Positions 51,626 through 59,610 of a stretch of 64,000 bases of DNA are shown piece by piece. This stretch comes from a virus. The stretch's first letter is position 1. Every line of letters starts with the position of its first letter. The translations under genes and the position numbers were made by a program. Location of the stretch: positions 87,190-151,189 of IMG/VR virus record IMGVR_UViG_3300030508_000015; one strand, given 5' to 3'. The notes under the pieces are model-generated. The model was given only the letters and a program-made list of their open reading frames with translations, did not search any database and was not told where the DNA came from.

Positions 51626-52615
51626 ATGGCAATTATTCGTGCAAGTAAAGCGTTTGAAGGTAGTGAACTTACCCAAAAATCTGCAACCTATATCAAGTCC
51701 AATACCCGGATAGTGGATTTTAAGAATAAGGAGAATGGTGTTTACCTATTCCTTTTAGGGGCATATAAAGAAGATAGTGCTGGTAATGGTGTGTGGTATA
51801 AACCGGTTAAGATTCGTGATAATTACGGGGTGAGCATGTATAAAAAGAAATTTGCTATCCAGCCTAACTGTCCAATTGAGTATTTTGCAAATAAAGTGCT
51901 GCAATTTGCTCCTGATATGGCTAAGAGTAGGGAGATCGAGGAAGATGGCAGAAAGAAATGGATTTATCCAGTTTGGGGTAGGACTGCTTGGAGAGTGCTG
52001 TATAATGCTGCTATCTTCAATGATTATGGCGCTGGTGTTCATGTTTTGGATTTGCCTCAATCTGGTGGTGCTAGTGTGATTGATGAACATGTGAGAGGGA
52101 AGCAGGCAGATGGTTCACCAAATCTAGATATTACTGACTATGAGCATGCTGTTCCAATCAATATCAAGCTAGACTTGAAAGTGAAGGGTCAACCGTGGAA
52201 AATAGCTATTCAGACGCAAAAGACTTATCCTTTGCCTCGTGAATTGGCAGATACTGATTATTTGTATAATCTGGATGAAGTTATTGCATATCCTGATAAA
52301 CAAGCGCTTATTGATGAGCTTAAGAGTCTTGTACCTGTGGATATATTTAGAAAGGGCTTGGAAGGTTATTCAGATGGTCTCACTCCTGAATTTACATCTA
52401 CTCCTGAAACTCCAGAAGTAGATGTTAGGTCAGAAGTACCTCCAGTATATGAGAATCCGGTAGCTTCCATACCAAGGTCTAACACAGCTAAAACTGTGGC
52501 ACCAACTGTAAGTATTCCAAAAGCTAATACTGAGCCTAAAGCTTCAGAACCAGTAGCTAGTAATAGTGATGTTTTGAAACGGGCGCAGGAATTCTTGAAG
52601 AATAAAGTTAAATAA
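51626..52615 (+). CDS. Probable single-stranded DNA-binding protein
   Basis: This 329-residue protein has a beta-rich body with many aromatic and basic residues (K-P-V-K-I-R-D-N-Y-G, W-I-Y-P-V-W-G-R-T-A-W) and a Pro/Ser/Thr/Glu-rich linker from about residue 255. A short charged helix ends it (L-K-R-A-Q-E-F-L-K-N-K-V-K). That architecture and its place before RecA/UvsX suggest the phage SSB (T4 gp32 equivalent), as seen in other large phages. No OB-fold motif can be proven by eye. Confidence 0.6.
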   Translation: MAIIRASKAFEGSELTQKSATYIKSNTRIVDFKNKENGVYLFLLGAYKEDSAGNGVWYKPVKIRDNYGVSMYKKKFAIQPNCPIEYFANKVLQFAPDMAKSREIEEDGRKKWIYPVWGRTAWRVLYNAAIFNDYGAGVHVLDLPQSGGASVIDEHVRGKQADGSPNLDITDYEHAVPINIKLDLKVKGQPWKIAIQTQKTYPLPRELADTDYLYNLDEVIAYPDKQALIDELKSLVPVDIFRKGLEGYSDGLTPEFTSTPETPEVDVRSEVPPVYENPVASIPRSNTAKTVAPTVSIPKANTEPKASEPVASNSDVLKRAQEFLKNKVK

Positions 52616-52623
52616 GTAACTCT

Positions 52624-52655
52624 GGGAGCACTAATATTAATTAGTGCTCCCTTTT
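52624..52655 (+). terminator. Rho-independent terminator
   Basis: A 12-bp perfect stem, GGGAGCACTAAT (52624-52635) with ATTAGTGCTCCC (52640-52651), and a four-base loop, is followed by TTTT. It overlaps the space before the RecA start at 52659. Confidence 0.85.
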
Positions 52656-52658
52656 ATT

Positions 52659-53855
52659 ATGCCTACAAATAACGACGAAATATTCCAGAAATTGCTGGAA
52701 GCTACAGAACATCAGTTTAAGAAGAAGTTTAAAGACACCAATGCCAAGTTTATTCTAGCTAGTGAAGAAAAGCCAGCTATTGGATTAATAGTAGATAATC
52801 CGGCTCTAGAATATATATTAGATAGAAGGTTTTTAGCTTACGGCAGATTTTATCTAGTATATGGTAAAAAGAGTTCTTCCAAGACTTCCTTATTCTATGA
52901 AATTGCCAAGATATTTCAAAAGAATAATGGCAAAGTAATCTGGCTTGAGACTGAAAATGCCATTGACTTGGATTACGCTAAGAGCCAGGGTGTGGATTTG
53001 GATAGTGTAATGTTAATTCATCCTCAGACATTGGAAGAAGCATTAAGTATAGCTGAATCATTTATTAGGAATTTAAGTAAGCTAGATCCGGATGGACAGA
53101 TGCCTATTTTGATTTGTTTAGATAGTATTGCTGGTAGTACAACTGAATATGAGCAAGACACCTCTAATAATGTAACTGATACAATGCCAGGAGCACATGC
53201 TAGACTGCTAAGTAGGTTTTATCGAGAGATGGAACATCCTTTAGCAAATGAGCGTTGTGTGTTTCTGGCATTGAACCAGTTAAAGAAAGCGGTAGGTGGA
53301 TTTACTCCGTTTGGTGGTGAAGCTGAGAGTATGATGGGTGGAGAAGCACCTAGATTTAGCAGTACATATCAAATTAAAATGGAAAAGATTAAGGATTTGA
53401 CTGCTGAAGGAAAAGATGATGGTCCTGAGCGGAAATTTGGCTCCATTCATCAAATAACCTGTACTAGAAATAAGTTAGGGAGGGAAGGCAATACCCAAAG
53501 AATTAGATTCGATCTATATATTGAGGGTGGTATTGATTGGTATTCTCCATTAGTATCTGAAACATTAGCTAAAAGTTATAAAGACTTGGTTACTGCTAAA
53601 GGTCCTAGGTACTCATGGAACATACCTGGAATGACTTATATTGATAAAGATGGTACGGAAAAACCTCTCAGTACTGAAGAAAGTTATTATGATAGGGATT
53701 TAGGGTATATGATAGCCCATAGTACACAAGCTAAGGAGGCTATTAGAACTGCTTTTGGAATCAGACCTCTTCCACCTCAAGCAGTAGTGGAAGAAGTTGA
53801 AGCTGAAAGACTTACTAAACGTAAGAAGAAGAAAGATGAAGAGAAATCATTATGA
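52659..53855 (+). CDS. RecA/UvsX-like recombinase
   Basis: The 398-residue protein has V-Y-G-K-K-S-S-S-K-T-S (Walker A, about residues 65-75), I-W-L-E-T-E-N-A (catalytic Glu region), I-L-I-C-L-D-S-I-A-G (Walker B, about 148-157), and L-A-L-N-Q-L (about 204-209, the RecA L2-flanking strand). It forms filaments on single-stranded DNA for strand exchange. The P-loop is an unusual G-K-K-S-S-S-K-T. I use the ATG at 52659, since an upstream TTG at 52644 falls in the terminator stem. A Lys-rich tail ends it, overlapping the next gene by four bases. Confidence 0.85.
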   Translation: MPTNNDEIFQKLLEATEHQFKKKFKDTNAKFILASEEKPAIGLIVDNPALEYILDRRFLAYGRFYLVYGKKSSSKTSLFYEIAKIFQKNNGKVIWLETENAIDLDYAKSQGVDLDSVMLIHPQTLEEALSIAESFIRNLSKLDPDGQMPILICLDSIAGSTTEYEQDTSNNVTDTMPGAHARLLSRFYREMEHPLANERCVFLALNQLKKAVGGFTPFGGEAESMMGGEAPRFSSTYQIKMEKIKDLTAEGKDDGPERKFGSIHQITCTRNKLGREGNTQRIRFDLYIEGGIDWYSPLVSETLAKSYKDLVTAKGPRYSWNIPGMTYIDKDGTEKPLSTEESYYDRDLGYMIAHSTQAKEAIRTAFGIRPLPPQAVVEEVEAERLTKRKKKKDEEKSL

Positions 53856-54268
53856 AGAAATTAATCAAGAAATCTAAAGTAGTTAAACGAATTGTCAAAC
53901 CAATTGTCAAACCAGTCAAGGCTAAGGTAAAGACTAAGATAAAATCCAAGACTAAAGCTAAGCTGGTAAGAAAGAAGATCAAAGTAGAGGAACCTATTGA
54001 GCCAGTCAAGTCTCATATTGCAGTGCTTACAAATGTTGAAGTTAAAGTACCTAAGACAGCTGAACAGACTGCAAACTCAAGTACAACTACATTTGAGAAA
54101 GTAGTCAGAATTAGTAGCATGCCATTTGAGCAACAGATGTCAGTAGTCTTTAATCCGTTACAAACCATGACTAAAACTGAATCTCCTCCAAACATAAGTG
54201 AGGCCACAAAAATAATTGAACATCAAAACGAAAATGAAACAACAACTCCTGATAATAACACCCCATAG
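53852..54268 (+). CDS. Lys-rich protein following RecA
   Basis: The first 50 residues of this 138-residue protein are almost all Lys, Val, Ile and Thr in an alternating pattern (K-P-I-V-K-P-V-K-A-K-V-K), like a basic DNA-binding tail. The rest is Thr/Glu-rich and disordered-looking. It overlaps RecA by four bases and the following gene by about 35. It may bind DNA or act as a histone-like protein; this is inferred from charge alone. Confidence 0.5.
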   Translation: MKKLIKKSKVVKRIVKPIVKPVKAKVKTKIKSKTKAKLVRKKIKVEEPIEPVKSHIAVLTNVEVKVPKTAEQTANSSTTTFEKVVRISSMPFEQQMSVVFNPLQTMTKTESPPNISEATKIIEHQNENETTTPDNNTP

Positions 54269-55079
54269 TTTTGTAGACCTTATCACAAATAGTAGTACCG
54301 AGCTATTCGTGTGTAGTACTAAGAAATCAGTTGAAATGGTCGAGGAGCTTTTAAAGAAGCTCCTCCTAAACCATAATGAGATGCTGGATACTCCTAATCA
54401 GTATGTTTTTTCCGAAGTATTTAAGCCAGTGGAAATAGCCAAATATACATATGATAAGGAGTTATTCTCTAAAGATGTAGTAGCTAATTATCATAATTAT
54501 CATTGGGAAGACGATAATTATAAATATGTTTCACAAAGGCAAAGGCCCGATTCTTATATCCAAGCTGAAATTGAAGAAAATAAGCTGAGAAAAGAACATC
54601 CTGCCATTGTAAATCGTCGTAAGTATGAGGAGGATGAGACAAAGGAAGAACAGAAAAAACGGGAAGAAGAAAATCGAGATTATTGGAAACAAGAGAATAG
54701 AATTTGGACTCAGGTAGGTGTAGAAACATTAGGAACTGAAGTTGATTTGTTTATTGAATTCCTTAAATTAAACAAGGCTGAGCAGTATATTGATTTAGTG
54801 AATACTTGGGCAGATAAAGCTAAAGAAGATCACTTAAAAGAGCAAGGAGGTAAGTTTGTTGGGCTTCATAGAATAGTAAGTGAAGCTGAAGCTAACGAGG
54901 ATAAAATACCCAAAGAATTGGCTGAGTTATTTGACTTCTTTACTTTGGTTAACGGATATGAATTTTCTATCCATAAAGGTCAAATTCTAATCTATTCAGC
55001 TAATGATAACACCATTCCTTATTCATTGTTTGAACAAATAGCTGAATATTTTTCAGCTAGACGATATCACATAGGTTAA
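54234..55079 (+). CDS. H-S-F-V-D-L-I-T-N-S-S-T-E family protein, long copy
   Basis: The 281-residue protein opens, after a short hydrophobic strand, with H-S-F-V-D-L-I-T-N-S-S-T-E, and the next gene opens with the identical 13 residues. I start at the ATG at 54234 because it places the motif at the same distance from the start as in the neighbour. The middle is highly charged and helical (many Glu/Lys/Arg). This motif occurs at the N-terminus of uncharacterised proteins of large phages. Strong conservation of S-S-T-E suggests an active or binding site. Confidence 0.65.
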   Translation: MKQQLLIITPHSFVDLITNSSTELFVCSTKKSVEMVEELLKKLLLNHNEMLDTPNQYVFSEVFKPVEIAKYTYDKELFSKDVVANYHNYHWEDDNYKYVSQRQRPDSYIQAEIEENKLRKEHPAIVNRRKYEEDETKEEQKKREEENRDYWKQENRIWTQVGVETLGTEVDLFIEFLKLNKAEQYIDLVNTWADKAKEDHLKEQGGKFVGLHRIVSEAEANEDKIPKELAELFDFFTLVNGYEFSIHKGQILIYSANDNTIPYSLFEQIAEYFSARRYHIG

Positions 55080-55083
55080 ATAC

Positions 55084-55485
55084 ATGATAAATACATTAAA
55101 GATTACAGTACATAGTTTCGTTGATCTAATTACGAATAGTAGCACAGAAATCTACATTCAAGCTACACAGAAGACAATAGAATCAATTACCAAACTAGTT
55201 GATAATATTTTAACTGTGGCTGGTAGTACGTTTAAGTGTGAGGATTTGTTTGATATTACCATAGATAAAGAAAGTTTCTATAAGAATTATTATCATGGTG
55301 AGGAGGAAGGTGAACCTAAAAAGACAGTAGAAGAATTTTTTGACATGGAACTTGAAGCAGATGCATATAGAGATATACATATAACTGTAAAAGCCAAGAT
55401 TAACACTTTGGCAGCTAAACAAGCAGCTGAAATATTAAGTAGCTTAACTAGTCTATTTTGTATGGAAGCTCGCTACGATGGATGA
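55084..55485 (+). CDS. H-S-F-V-D-L-I-T-N-S-S-T-E family protein, short copy
   Basis: The 133-residue paralogue has the same N-terminal motif (residues 10-22) and a similar following helix (K-T-I-E-S-I-T-K-L-V versus K-S-V-E-M-V-E-E-L-L), but lacks the long charged middle. It begins four bases after the long copy ends. The function of either copy is unknown. Confidence 0.65.
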   Translation: MINTLKITVHSFVDLITNSSTEIYIQATQKTIESITKLVDNILTVAGSTFKCEDLFDITIDKESFYKNYYHGEEEGEPKKTVEEFFDMELEADAYRDIHITVKAKINTLAAKQAAEILSSLTSLFCMEARYDG

Positions 55486-55491
55486 TTAAAC

Positions 55492-56352
55492 ATGTTAAAA
55501 ATAAAAAGAAGAATTGAAAAAGAAGCGAATTATAGTGCGGTATTCTTTGATGGTAAAACATTAAGAATACCGCTTAATCCTTCTAAACCAATCACAGAAT
55601 TACGATATCCAGAATTCTATGACCTTAGTTTTGGTGATAAGTGTGTAACTGGAAAATGTCCATGGTGTTATGCTAAAGGAAATCCTAAAGGTAAGCACTA
55701 TTCTAATATAGTAGGCAAGATTGAGAAGTATTTTGGTTCAATGACAGAGAACCAACGTTGTTTCCAGGTAGCTGTTGGTGGGCAGCAAGAACCATTAGAG
55801 CATCCTGAATTCTGGGATGCAATGAAGTTGCTAAAAAGTTTGGATATTGTTCCTAACTATACTACTAACGGAGTTCTATTTGATGAAAATGTAGTTAACA
55901 AGACTAGAGAACATTGTGGTGGAGTAGCAATAACTCTACACCCTCATTTAGAAGATGATTGGAGGAAAGCGTTGGATTTGGCTATTAAGTGTAAACTTAA
56001 GGTTAATATTCATTTTATAGTATCAGATGAAGATTCAGTAGATAGGTTAATTACACTCTATAATGAATATAACGGCAAAATTGATTACTTCGTTCTATTA
56101 CCTTACATGAATGTTGGTTTTGCTGCTAAGAACCCTAAAACCATAGCTTATGATAAACTTGCTGCTTGGTTAGATAGTGTCCAGAATTACGCTAATATTG
56201 CTTTTGGTGCTAACTTCTATAAGTTCCTTAATACTAATAAGAGGTGGGATGTCTCATTATACCCTCCAGAAATCTTGAGTAAATATCTAGTATTAGATGA
56301 CAATATGAATTTGTATAATAACAGTTTTGAAATGAAGCTAGTTAGATATTGA
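55492..56352 (+). CDS. Radical SAM-like protein
   Basis: This 286-residue protein has C-V-T-G-K-C-P-W-C-Y at about residues 52-61, a Cys cluster spaced C-x4-C-x2-C, one residue longer than the classic C-x3-C-x2-C. It also has V-G-G-Q-Q-E-P (GGE-like, about 94-100), Y-T-T-N-G-V (about 123-128) and V-A-I-T-L-H-P-H. These match the radical SAM barrel order. Substrate is unknown; phage radical SAM enzymes can modify nucleic acids, proteins or cofactors. It is preceded by six bases and followed by a hairpin. Confidence 0.72.
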   Translation: MLKIKRRIEKEANYSAVFFDGKTLRIPLNPSKPITELRYPEFYDLSFGDKCVTGKCPWCYAKGNPKGKHYSNIVGKIEKYFGSMTENQRCFQVAVGGQQEPLEHPEFWDAMKLLKSLDIVPNYTTNGVLFDENVVNKTREHCGGVAITLHPHLEDDWRKALDLAIKCKLKVNIHFIVSDEDSVDRLITLYNEYNGKIDYFVLLPYMNVGFAAKNPKTIAYDKLAAWLDSVQNYANIAFGANFYKFLNTNKRWDVSLYPPEILSKYLVLDDNMNLYNNSFEMKLVRY

Positions 56353-56360
56353 CATTAGTG

Positions 56361-56397
56361 TGTAGTCTGGCATATTAATCAATTATGTCAGACTACA
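56361..56397 (+). promoter_or_regulatory. Hairpin that spans the start codon of the RuvC-like gene
   Basis: TGTAGTCTG (56361-56369) pairs with CAGACTACA (56389-56397), nine perfect base pairs. The second arm is codons 2-5 of the next gene and the ATG (56385-56387) lies in the loop next to the stem. It could terminate transcription or hide the start codon. Confidence 0.5.
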
Positions 56398-56912
56398 TTC
56401 TCAGCTTAGATAATGGTACAGGCAGCACAGGTATCGCTATGTTTGGACCTAATGATTTGGTTAGATACGAAAAGTTCCCTACTAAAAGTACTATAAACTA
56501 CCAGAAAGAGGAACAACATATAACTAGAGTGGATGTTCCAGCTCTTAGAATACTATTAGTTAATTGGAACATACCTAAAGATACTATTGTACTGTTAGAA
56601 AGACCACTTATTAATCCTACTAGATTTAAAGCCAGTATATCTGCTGCTAGATGTTTTGAAGCCACTATTATAGTATTAGAAGAATTAGGCCTGGATTATA
56701 AAGTGGTTGATTCGAAAGCTTGGCAGAGAGTATTACTACCTAATATAGAAGGTAGTAATGAACTTAAGAAAGCTTCATTAGAATTAGGAAAGAAATTATT
56801 TCCTAACTTAAAACTAAAGAAAGATGCAGATAGTTTGCTGATTGGATACTGGGCCAAAAATAAAGACAAACTAGAAACAATTAAACCTATTAAAAAGAAA
56901 ATAAAATTATGA
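56385..56912 (+). CDS. RuvC-like Holliday junction resolvase
   Basis: The 175-residue protein has an RNase H-like core with acidic residues in the expected order: L-S-L-D-N-G-T-G (Asp8), V-L-L-E-R-P (Glu near residue 62) and K-K-D-A-D-S-L-L-I (Asp pair near 146-148). This fits RuvC-type resolvases, which cut four-way junctions before packaging. It is encoded with RecA, SbcCD and SSB-like genes elsewhere in the window. The start codon lies in a hairpin. Confidence 0.78.
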   Translation: MSDYILSLDNGTGSTGIAMFGPNDLVRYEKFPTKSTINYQKEEQHITRVDVPALRILLVNWNIPKDTIVLLERPLINPTRFKASISAARCFEATIIVLEELGLDYKVVDSKAWQRVLLPNIEGSNELKKASLELGKKLFPNLKLKKDADSLLIGYWAKNKDKLETIKPIKKKIKL

Positions 56913-56922
56913 AAACTTAACC

Positions 56923-57576
56923 ATGACTAAACCTGAAATTGAACGCTATATCTCTGAAATACCTAGACAAACTGTAACTGAATATATCAACTATTGGAAT
57001 ACTATAAAACCTGTAAATAAAGATGAATACTATAATAGATTTGTATTTAGTCATCTTTCTGTGCATTGTAGTTGGCGAGCTAATATAAAAGCTTATAAGA
57101 TGGTGATAGGTAGAGTAATACCTGATAAACAAACCTTAAAAGATGTAATATCTTATAGTGGGGTAGGACTTATTAACCTTAGAACCAAAGGTATGTGGGA
57201 GTTTAAGGAATCATTCTATAATAACCCTGCTCAATATTATAAGTCTGAAGCTGAGACTTGGGATTGTTTTCGAGATAGAATAATGAATCTCATACATGGA
57301 TTAGGATATGCTAAAACAGCCTTCGCCCTGGAGTTATGTTATCCTAATGAAGCTGAAGTTACTTGTTTAGATGTGCATATGCTTAGATTATATGGCTATG
57401 ATAAGTCACAAACACCTAATAAAGCTTTATATAAGGAATTTGAAGAGCATTGGGTTAATACTTGTAAGACTAATAATATTCCCCCATTCATAGCTAGATC
57501 AATATGGTGGGATAAAAATCAGGTTAATACTAATGAAAGTTTGGGTAAGTATTGGACTTATGTATTCGAAAAATAA
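56923..57576 (+). CDS. HhH-GPD-type DNA glycosylase-like protein
   Basis: The 217-residue, mostly helical protein has L-S-V-H-C-S-W-R-A-N, then H-G-L-G-Y-A-K-T-A-F-A (helix-hairpin-helix region, about residues 125-135), then V-T-C-L-D-V-H-M-L-R with Asp near residue 151 as the probable catalytic Asp. This order matches endonuclease III/OGG-like glycosylases. Similar proteins are common in large phages, with unknown lesions. It is 10 bases after the RuvC-like gene. Confidence 0.68.
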   Translation: MTKPEIERYISEIPRQTVTEYINYWNTIKPVNKDEYYNRFVFSHLSVHCSWRANIKAYKMVIGRVIPDKQTLKDVISYSGVGLINLRTKGMWEFKESFYNNPAQYYKSEAETWDCFRDRIMNLIHGLGYAKTAFALELCYPNEAEVTCLDVHMLRLYGYDKSQTPNKALYKEFEEHWVNTCKTNNIPPFIARSIWWDKNQVNTNESLGKYWTYVFEK

Positions 57577-57585
57577 TGAATATTT

Positions 57586-57623
57586 TCTAGTCAGTTAATT
57601 AAAACTAAAGTTAATTGACTAGA
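57586..57623 (+). terminator. Hairpin between glycosylase and next small gene
   Basis: TCTAGTCA (57586-57593) pairs with TGACTAGA (57616-57623), with further partial pairing of TTAATT in the loop. No T-run follows. A start at 57615 of the next frame would lie in this stem, so I place that start at 57630. Confidence 0.5.
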
Positions 57624-57629
57624 GAGTAT

Positions 57630-57812
57630 ATGGATAAACTAACCCAATTCAAAAATCTAACTTGTATTAGAGAGTTACCTATGAGATGTTATAGTAAGAA
57701 ATTTAGAATATTACACGAACACCTGCCTAATATAGATAATGAAGTCTATTATCATTTAGAATGTCTGGAATGTAATATGCAATTTGCTGTAAAGGAACTA
57801 TATGATAAGTGA
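57630..57812 (+). CDS. Small Cys-containing protein, unknown
   Basis: The 60-residue protein has L-T-C-I-R-E-L-P-M-R-C-Y and Y-H-L-E-C-L-E-C-N-M-Q-F, so four Cys in two pairs that could form a small zinc site. It overlaps the following MazG-like gene by 11 bases. No family is recognised. Confidence 0.5.
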   Translation: MDKLTQFKNLTCIRELPMRCYSKKFRILHEHLPNIDNEVYYHLECLECNMQFAVKELYDK

Positions 57813-58101
57813 CCCTAAAAAACAAATAGTGGATATTAATAAAACTTTTGCCAAAGAACTGACTGTCAAATACGATAAAGGTCAAAGAGAACATGGTGGT
57901 AATTTCTATGCCAAACCTACAGTAAGTAATATTAGGGAAGAGGTGGTTGATCTAGTAGCTTATACTCATGTTCTGGAAAAGCATAAAGATAAAGTGGTTC
58001 AAGATTTATGTGAGTTATGGGATAAATTGAAAGAAGCCAAATGTAAAAAAGAATTGTTAGATAGGCTAAGTGTTATTATAACTAACACTAAATATATTTG
58101 A
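57802..58101 (+). CDS. MazG-like small protein
   Basis: This 99-residue protein contains Y-D-K-G-Q-R-E-H-G-G-N-F (about residues 24-35) and N-I-R-E-E-V-V-D-L-V-A-Y-T-H-V-L (about 43-58). The E-E-x-x-D-L pair resembles the metal-binding helix of all-alpha NTP pyrophosphatases, and the H-G-G-x-x-Y segment is common in phage versions. It may hydrolyse a nucleotide, alongside the MazG gene at 10227. It is the last gene before the tRNA region. Confidence 0.6.
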   Translation: MISDPKKQIVDINKTFAKELTVKYDKGQREHGGNFYAKPTVSNIREEVVDLVAYTHVLEKHKDKVVQDLCELWDKLKEAKCKKELLDRLSVIITNTKYI

Positions 58102-58447
58102 CATATCATATTCTATTAATTATATTGAACTTAATGCAAAGTTTAGTTACATCAATTAAAACTACCTACTCCCCTAATAAGGAAGGTAGTTGACAGGGTG
58201 TATTGATATTTTACACCCTAGGTTTAAGTACCTAGGGTTTTTTTGTGACAATTTGTTTGAGGCGTTACTCTTGTATTGCAGATATTGGCAAGACCAATAC
58301 TCTAGTCAATATAGGTGGGATTCGTTCCTGCTAGCTGTTGTGCCTTTAAATTAACAGCTCGGTTATTATAATGTATGGTGATGAACCTAGAGTATAATAG
58401 CGTGCGGTGAATATTGATTTATTCTATAACTAATTTCTGATCTTTAA
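58102..58447. other. Gene-free leader of the tRNA cluster
   Basis: This 346-bp stretch has no credible gene. It holds a 7-8 bp hairpin (AACTACCT 58160-58167 with AGGTAGTT 58184-58191) and the terminator at 58215-58244. It also holds a 7-bp hairpin AGCTGTT/AACAGCT (about 58332-58358) and two TATAAT boxes (58367-58372 and 58393-58398) without good -35 elements. It probably contains the promoter of the tRNA cluster. Confidence 0.5.
58215..58244 (+). terminator. Rho-independent terminator
   Basis: ACCCTAGGT (58215-58223) pairs with ACCTAGGGT (58230-58238), nine perfect pairs and a six-base loop, and a run of seven Ts covers 58238-58244. It ends the transcription unit that includes the MazG-like gene. 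Confidence 0.88.
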
Positions 58448-58520
58448 GCAGGGGTGATGTAATGGTAGCATGGACGCTTTCTTGTGTCTTGTATTGGTGT
58501 AAACCCAATCCCCTGCTCCA
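58448..58520 (+). tRNA. tRNA gene, anticodon uncertain (TCT possible)
   Basis: GCAGGGG pairs perfectly with CCCCTGC, followed by T and an encoded CCA. The D stem ATGT/GCAT and T stem ATTGG/CCAAT also form. The anticodon arm is odd: GACGC/GTGTC encloses only six bases, TTTCTT, so the anticodon cannot be fixed. TCT (Arg) is most likely in an AT-rich phage, TTC (Glu) possible. The T loop is TGTAAAC rather than TTCRAAY. Confidence 0.75.
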
Positions 58521-58523
58521 ACT

Positions 58524-58598
58524 GCTCGTGTCGTATAGTGGCTAATACCTCTGTCTTTCCAACAGAAAAAAGCGGGTCGGAACCGCTCACGAGTACCA
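58524..58598 (+). tRNA. tRNA-Glu (TTC)
   Basis: The acceptor is GCTCGTG with CACGAGT (one G-T pair), then A and an encoded CCA. The anticodon stem TCTGT/ACAGA has loop CTTTCCA, anticodon TTC. The T stem AGCGG/CCGCT has the unusual loop GTCGGAA. It is three bases after the previous tRNA and probably co-transcribed. Confidence 0.82.
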
Positions 58599-58607
58599 AT
58601 TAACATT

Positions 58608-58880
58608 ATGATTGCTGATATTTATGCTTTTTCTAGAGATGGATTTAGACATGATACTTTTCAAAATTTTTTAAACGGTGATTTTCATGGTGTGTTTCAG
58701 TTTGACCGGTCTACTATACCACCATATAATCTGTTTAAAGTATCAATCAATTTAGATGATTATGATATAAGTTGTGGACCTGGTGTTGTATATAATCATA
58801 CTGTCTTACATTTTAGAAAGAAAACTATAAACTCCAGACCTGCAGAAAGTGGTGAACGGAGGCTTGAACCTTATTTATGA
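58608..58880 (+). CDS. Unknown small protein with shared C-terminal tag
   Basis: This 90-residue protein starts 10 bases after tRNA-Glu and ends E-R-R-L-E-P-Y-L, the shared tag. The body has R-D-G-F-R-H-D-T-F and beta-rich segments F-K-V-S-I-N-L-D-D-Y-D. It overlaps the next gene by four bases (ATGA). No family is known. Confidence 0.6.
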   Translation: MIADIYAFSRDGFRHDTFQNFLNGDFHGVFQFDRSTIPPYNLFKVSINLDDYDISCGPGVVYNHTVLHFRKKTINSRPAESGERRLEPYL

Positions 58881-59146
58881 ATGAATATATAGTAGGAGAT
58901 GAAGTTTCTGTAACTCTTAATTCTGGTAATCGAGTTAAAGCAAAGATTATAAGTATTGATAATGACGAGCTTGCACTAAAGTTTGTAGAGTATACAGAGC
59001 TTGTAAACATTGATGCAAGCGGTGGTTCAAGCGGTGGTTCAGGCGGTTGGCCTACTATTCATAGACACATAAATGAGGTAATCTCTTTAGTATCTAAAAC
59101 TAGAAAAGAAAATCCTTTTGATAGGAAACTGGAGTTTGATTTATGA
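58877..59146 (+). CDS. SH3-like small protein with shared C-terminal tag
   Basis: The 89-residue protein begins Y-I-V-G-D-E-V-S-V-T-L and N-R-V-K-A-K-I-I-S-I-D, resembling a short SH3/KOW-like barrel. It has a Gly/Ser linker G-G-S-S-G-G-S-G-G-W, then I-H-R-H-I-N. It ends F-D-R-K-L-E-F-D-L. It overlaps both flanking genes by four bases, so three tagged genes are translated in sequence. Confidence 0.62.
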   Translation: MNEYIVGDEVSVTLNSGNRVKAKIISIDNDELALKFVEYTELVNIDASGGSSGGSGGWPTIHRHINEVISLVSKTRKENPFDRKLEFDL

Positions 59147-59610
59147 AAATAACAAAAATAGCTAATAGATGGTATGACGAAAACAATAATAGTTGGTCTA
59201 CAGAAGAACTAGCTACTCTATACTCACCTACCCTAACTAATTGTAGATGGTGTAGAGATTGTAGAGATTGTAATTATTGTTGTCTTTGTAGTGATTGTAG
59301 TAATTGTAGTAATTGTAGTGGTTGTAGTGGTTGTAGTGGTTGTAGTAATTGTTATAATTGTAATTGGTGTAGTAGTTGTGGTAGTTGTAATAGTTGTTAT
59401 AAATGTACTGATTGTAATGATTGTAGAGGTTGTAGTAATTGTAGTAGTTGTTATAGTTGTAGTTATTGTGGTAATTGTAAAGATTGTTTTCACTGCTATT
59501 TATGTAAAATTTGTAGTAACCTTAGATTTTATGAAAAAGGATCACAATTAAATACTATTATAAGAGTGGAGGCTAATGCTTTTGACAGAAAATTAGAAAT
59601 AGACTTATGA
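59143..59610 (+). CDS. Cysteine-triplet repeat protein, copy 3
   Basis: The 155-residue paralogue has N-R-W-Y-D-E-N-N-N-S-W near the start, then S-P-T-L-T-N, then about 31 Cys-x-x triplets (one contains an extra Cys, C-C-L). The C-terminal module ends F-D-R-K-L-E-I-D-L. Its non-Cys positions are mainly Ser, Asn, Asp, Gly and Tyr. It overlaps both neighbours by four bases. It has more repeats than copies 1 and 2, so repeat number varies freely while the ends are kept. Confidence 0.8.
   Translation: MKITKIANRWYDENNNSWSTEELATLYSPTLTNCRWCRDCRDCNYCCLCSDCSNCSNCSGCSGCSGCSNCYNCNWCSSCGSCNSCYKCTDCNDCRGCSNCSSCYSCSYCGNCKDCFHCYLCKICSNLRFYEKGSQLNTIIRVEANAFDRKLEIDL

Noticed and set aside
52644-52658. TTG start for RecA at 52644
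   Set aside because: It lies inside the terminator stem; the ATG at 52659 follows the T-run.
58245-58345. A ninth tRNA near a GGATTCGTTCC segment
   Set aside because: No consistent acceptor, D and anticodon arms can be folded around it.
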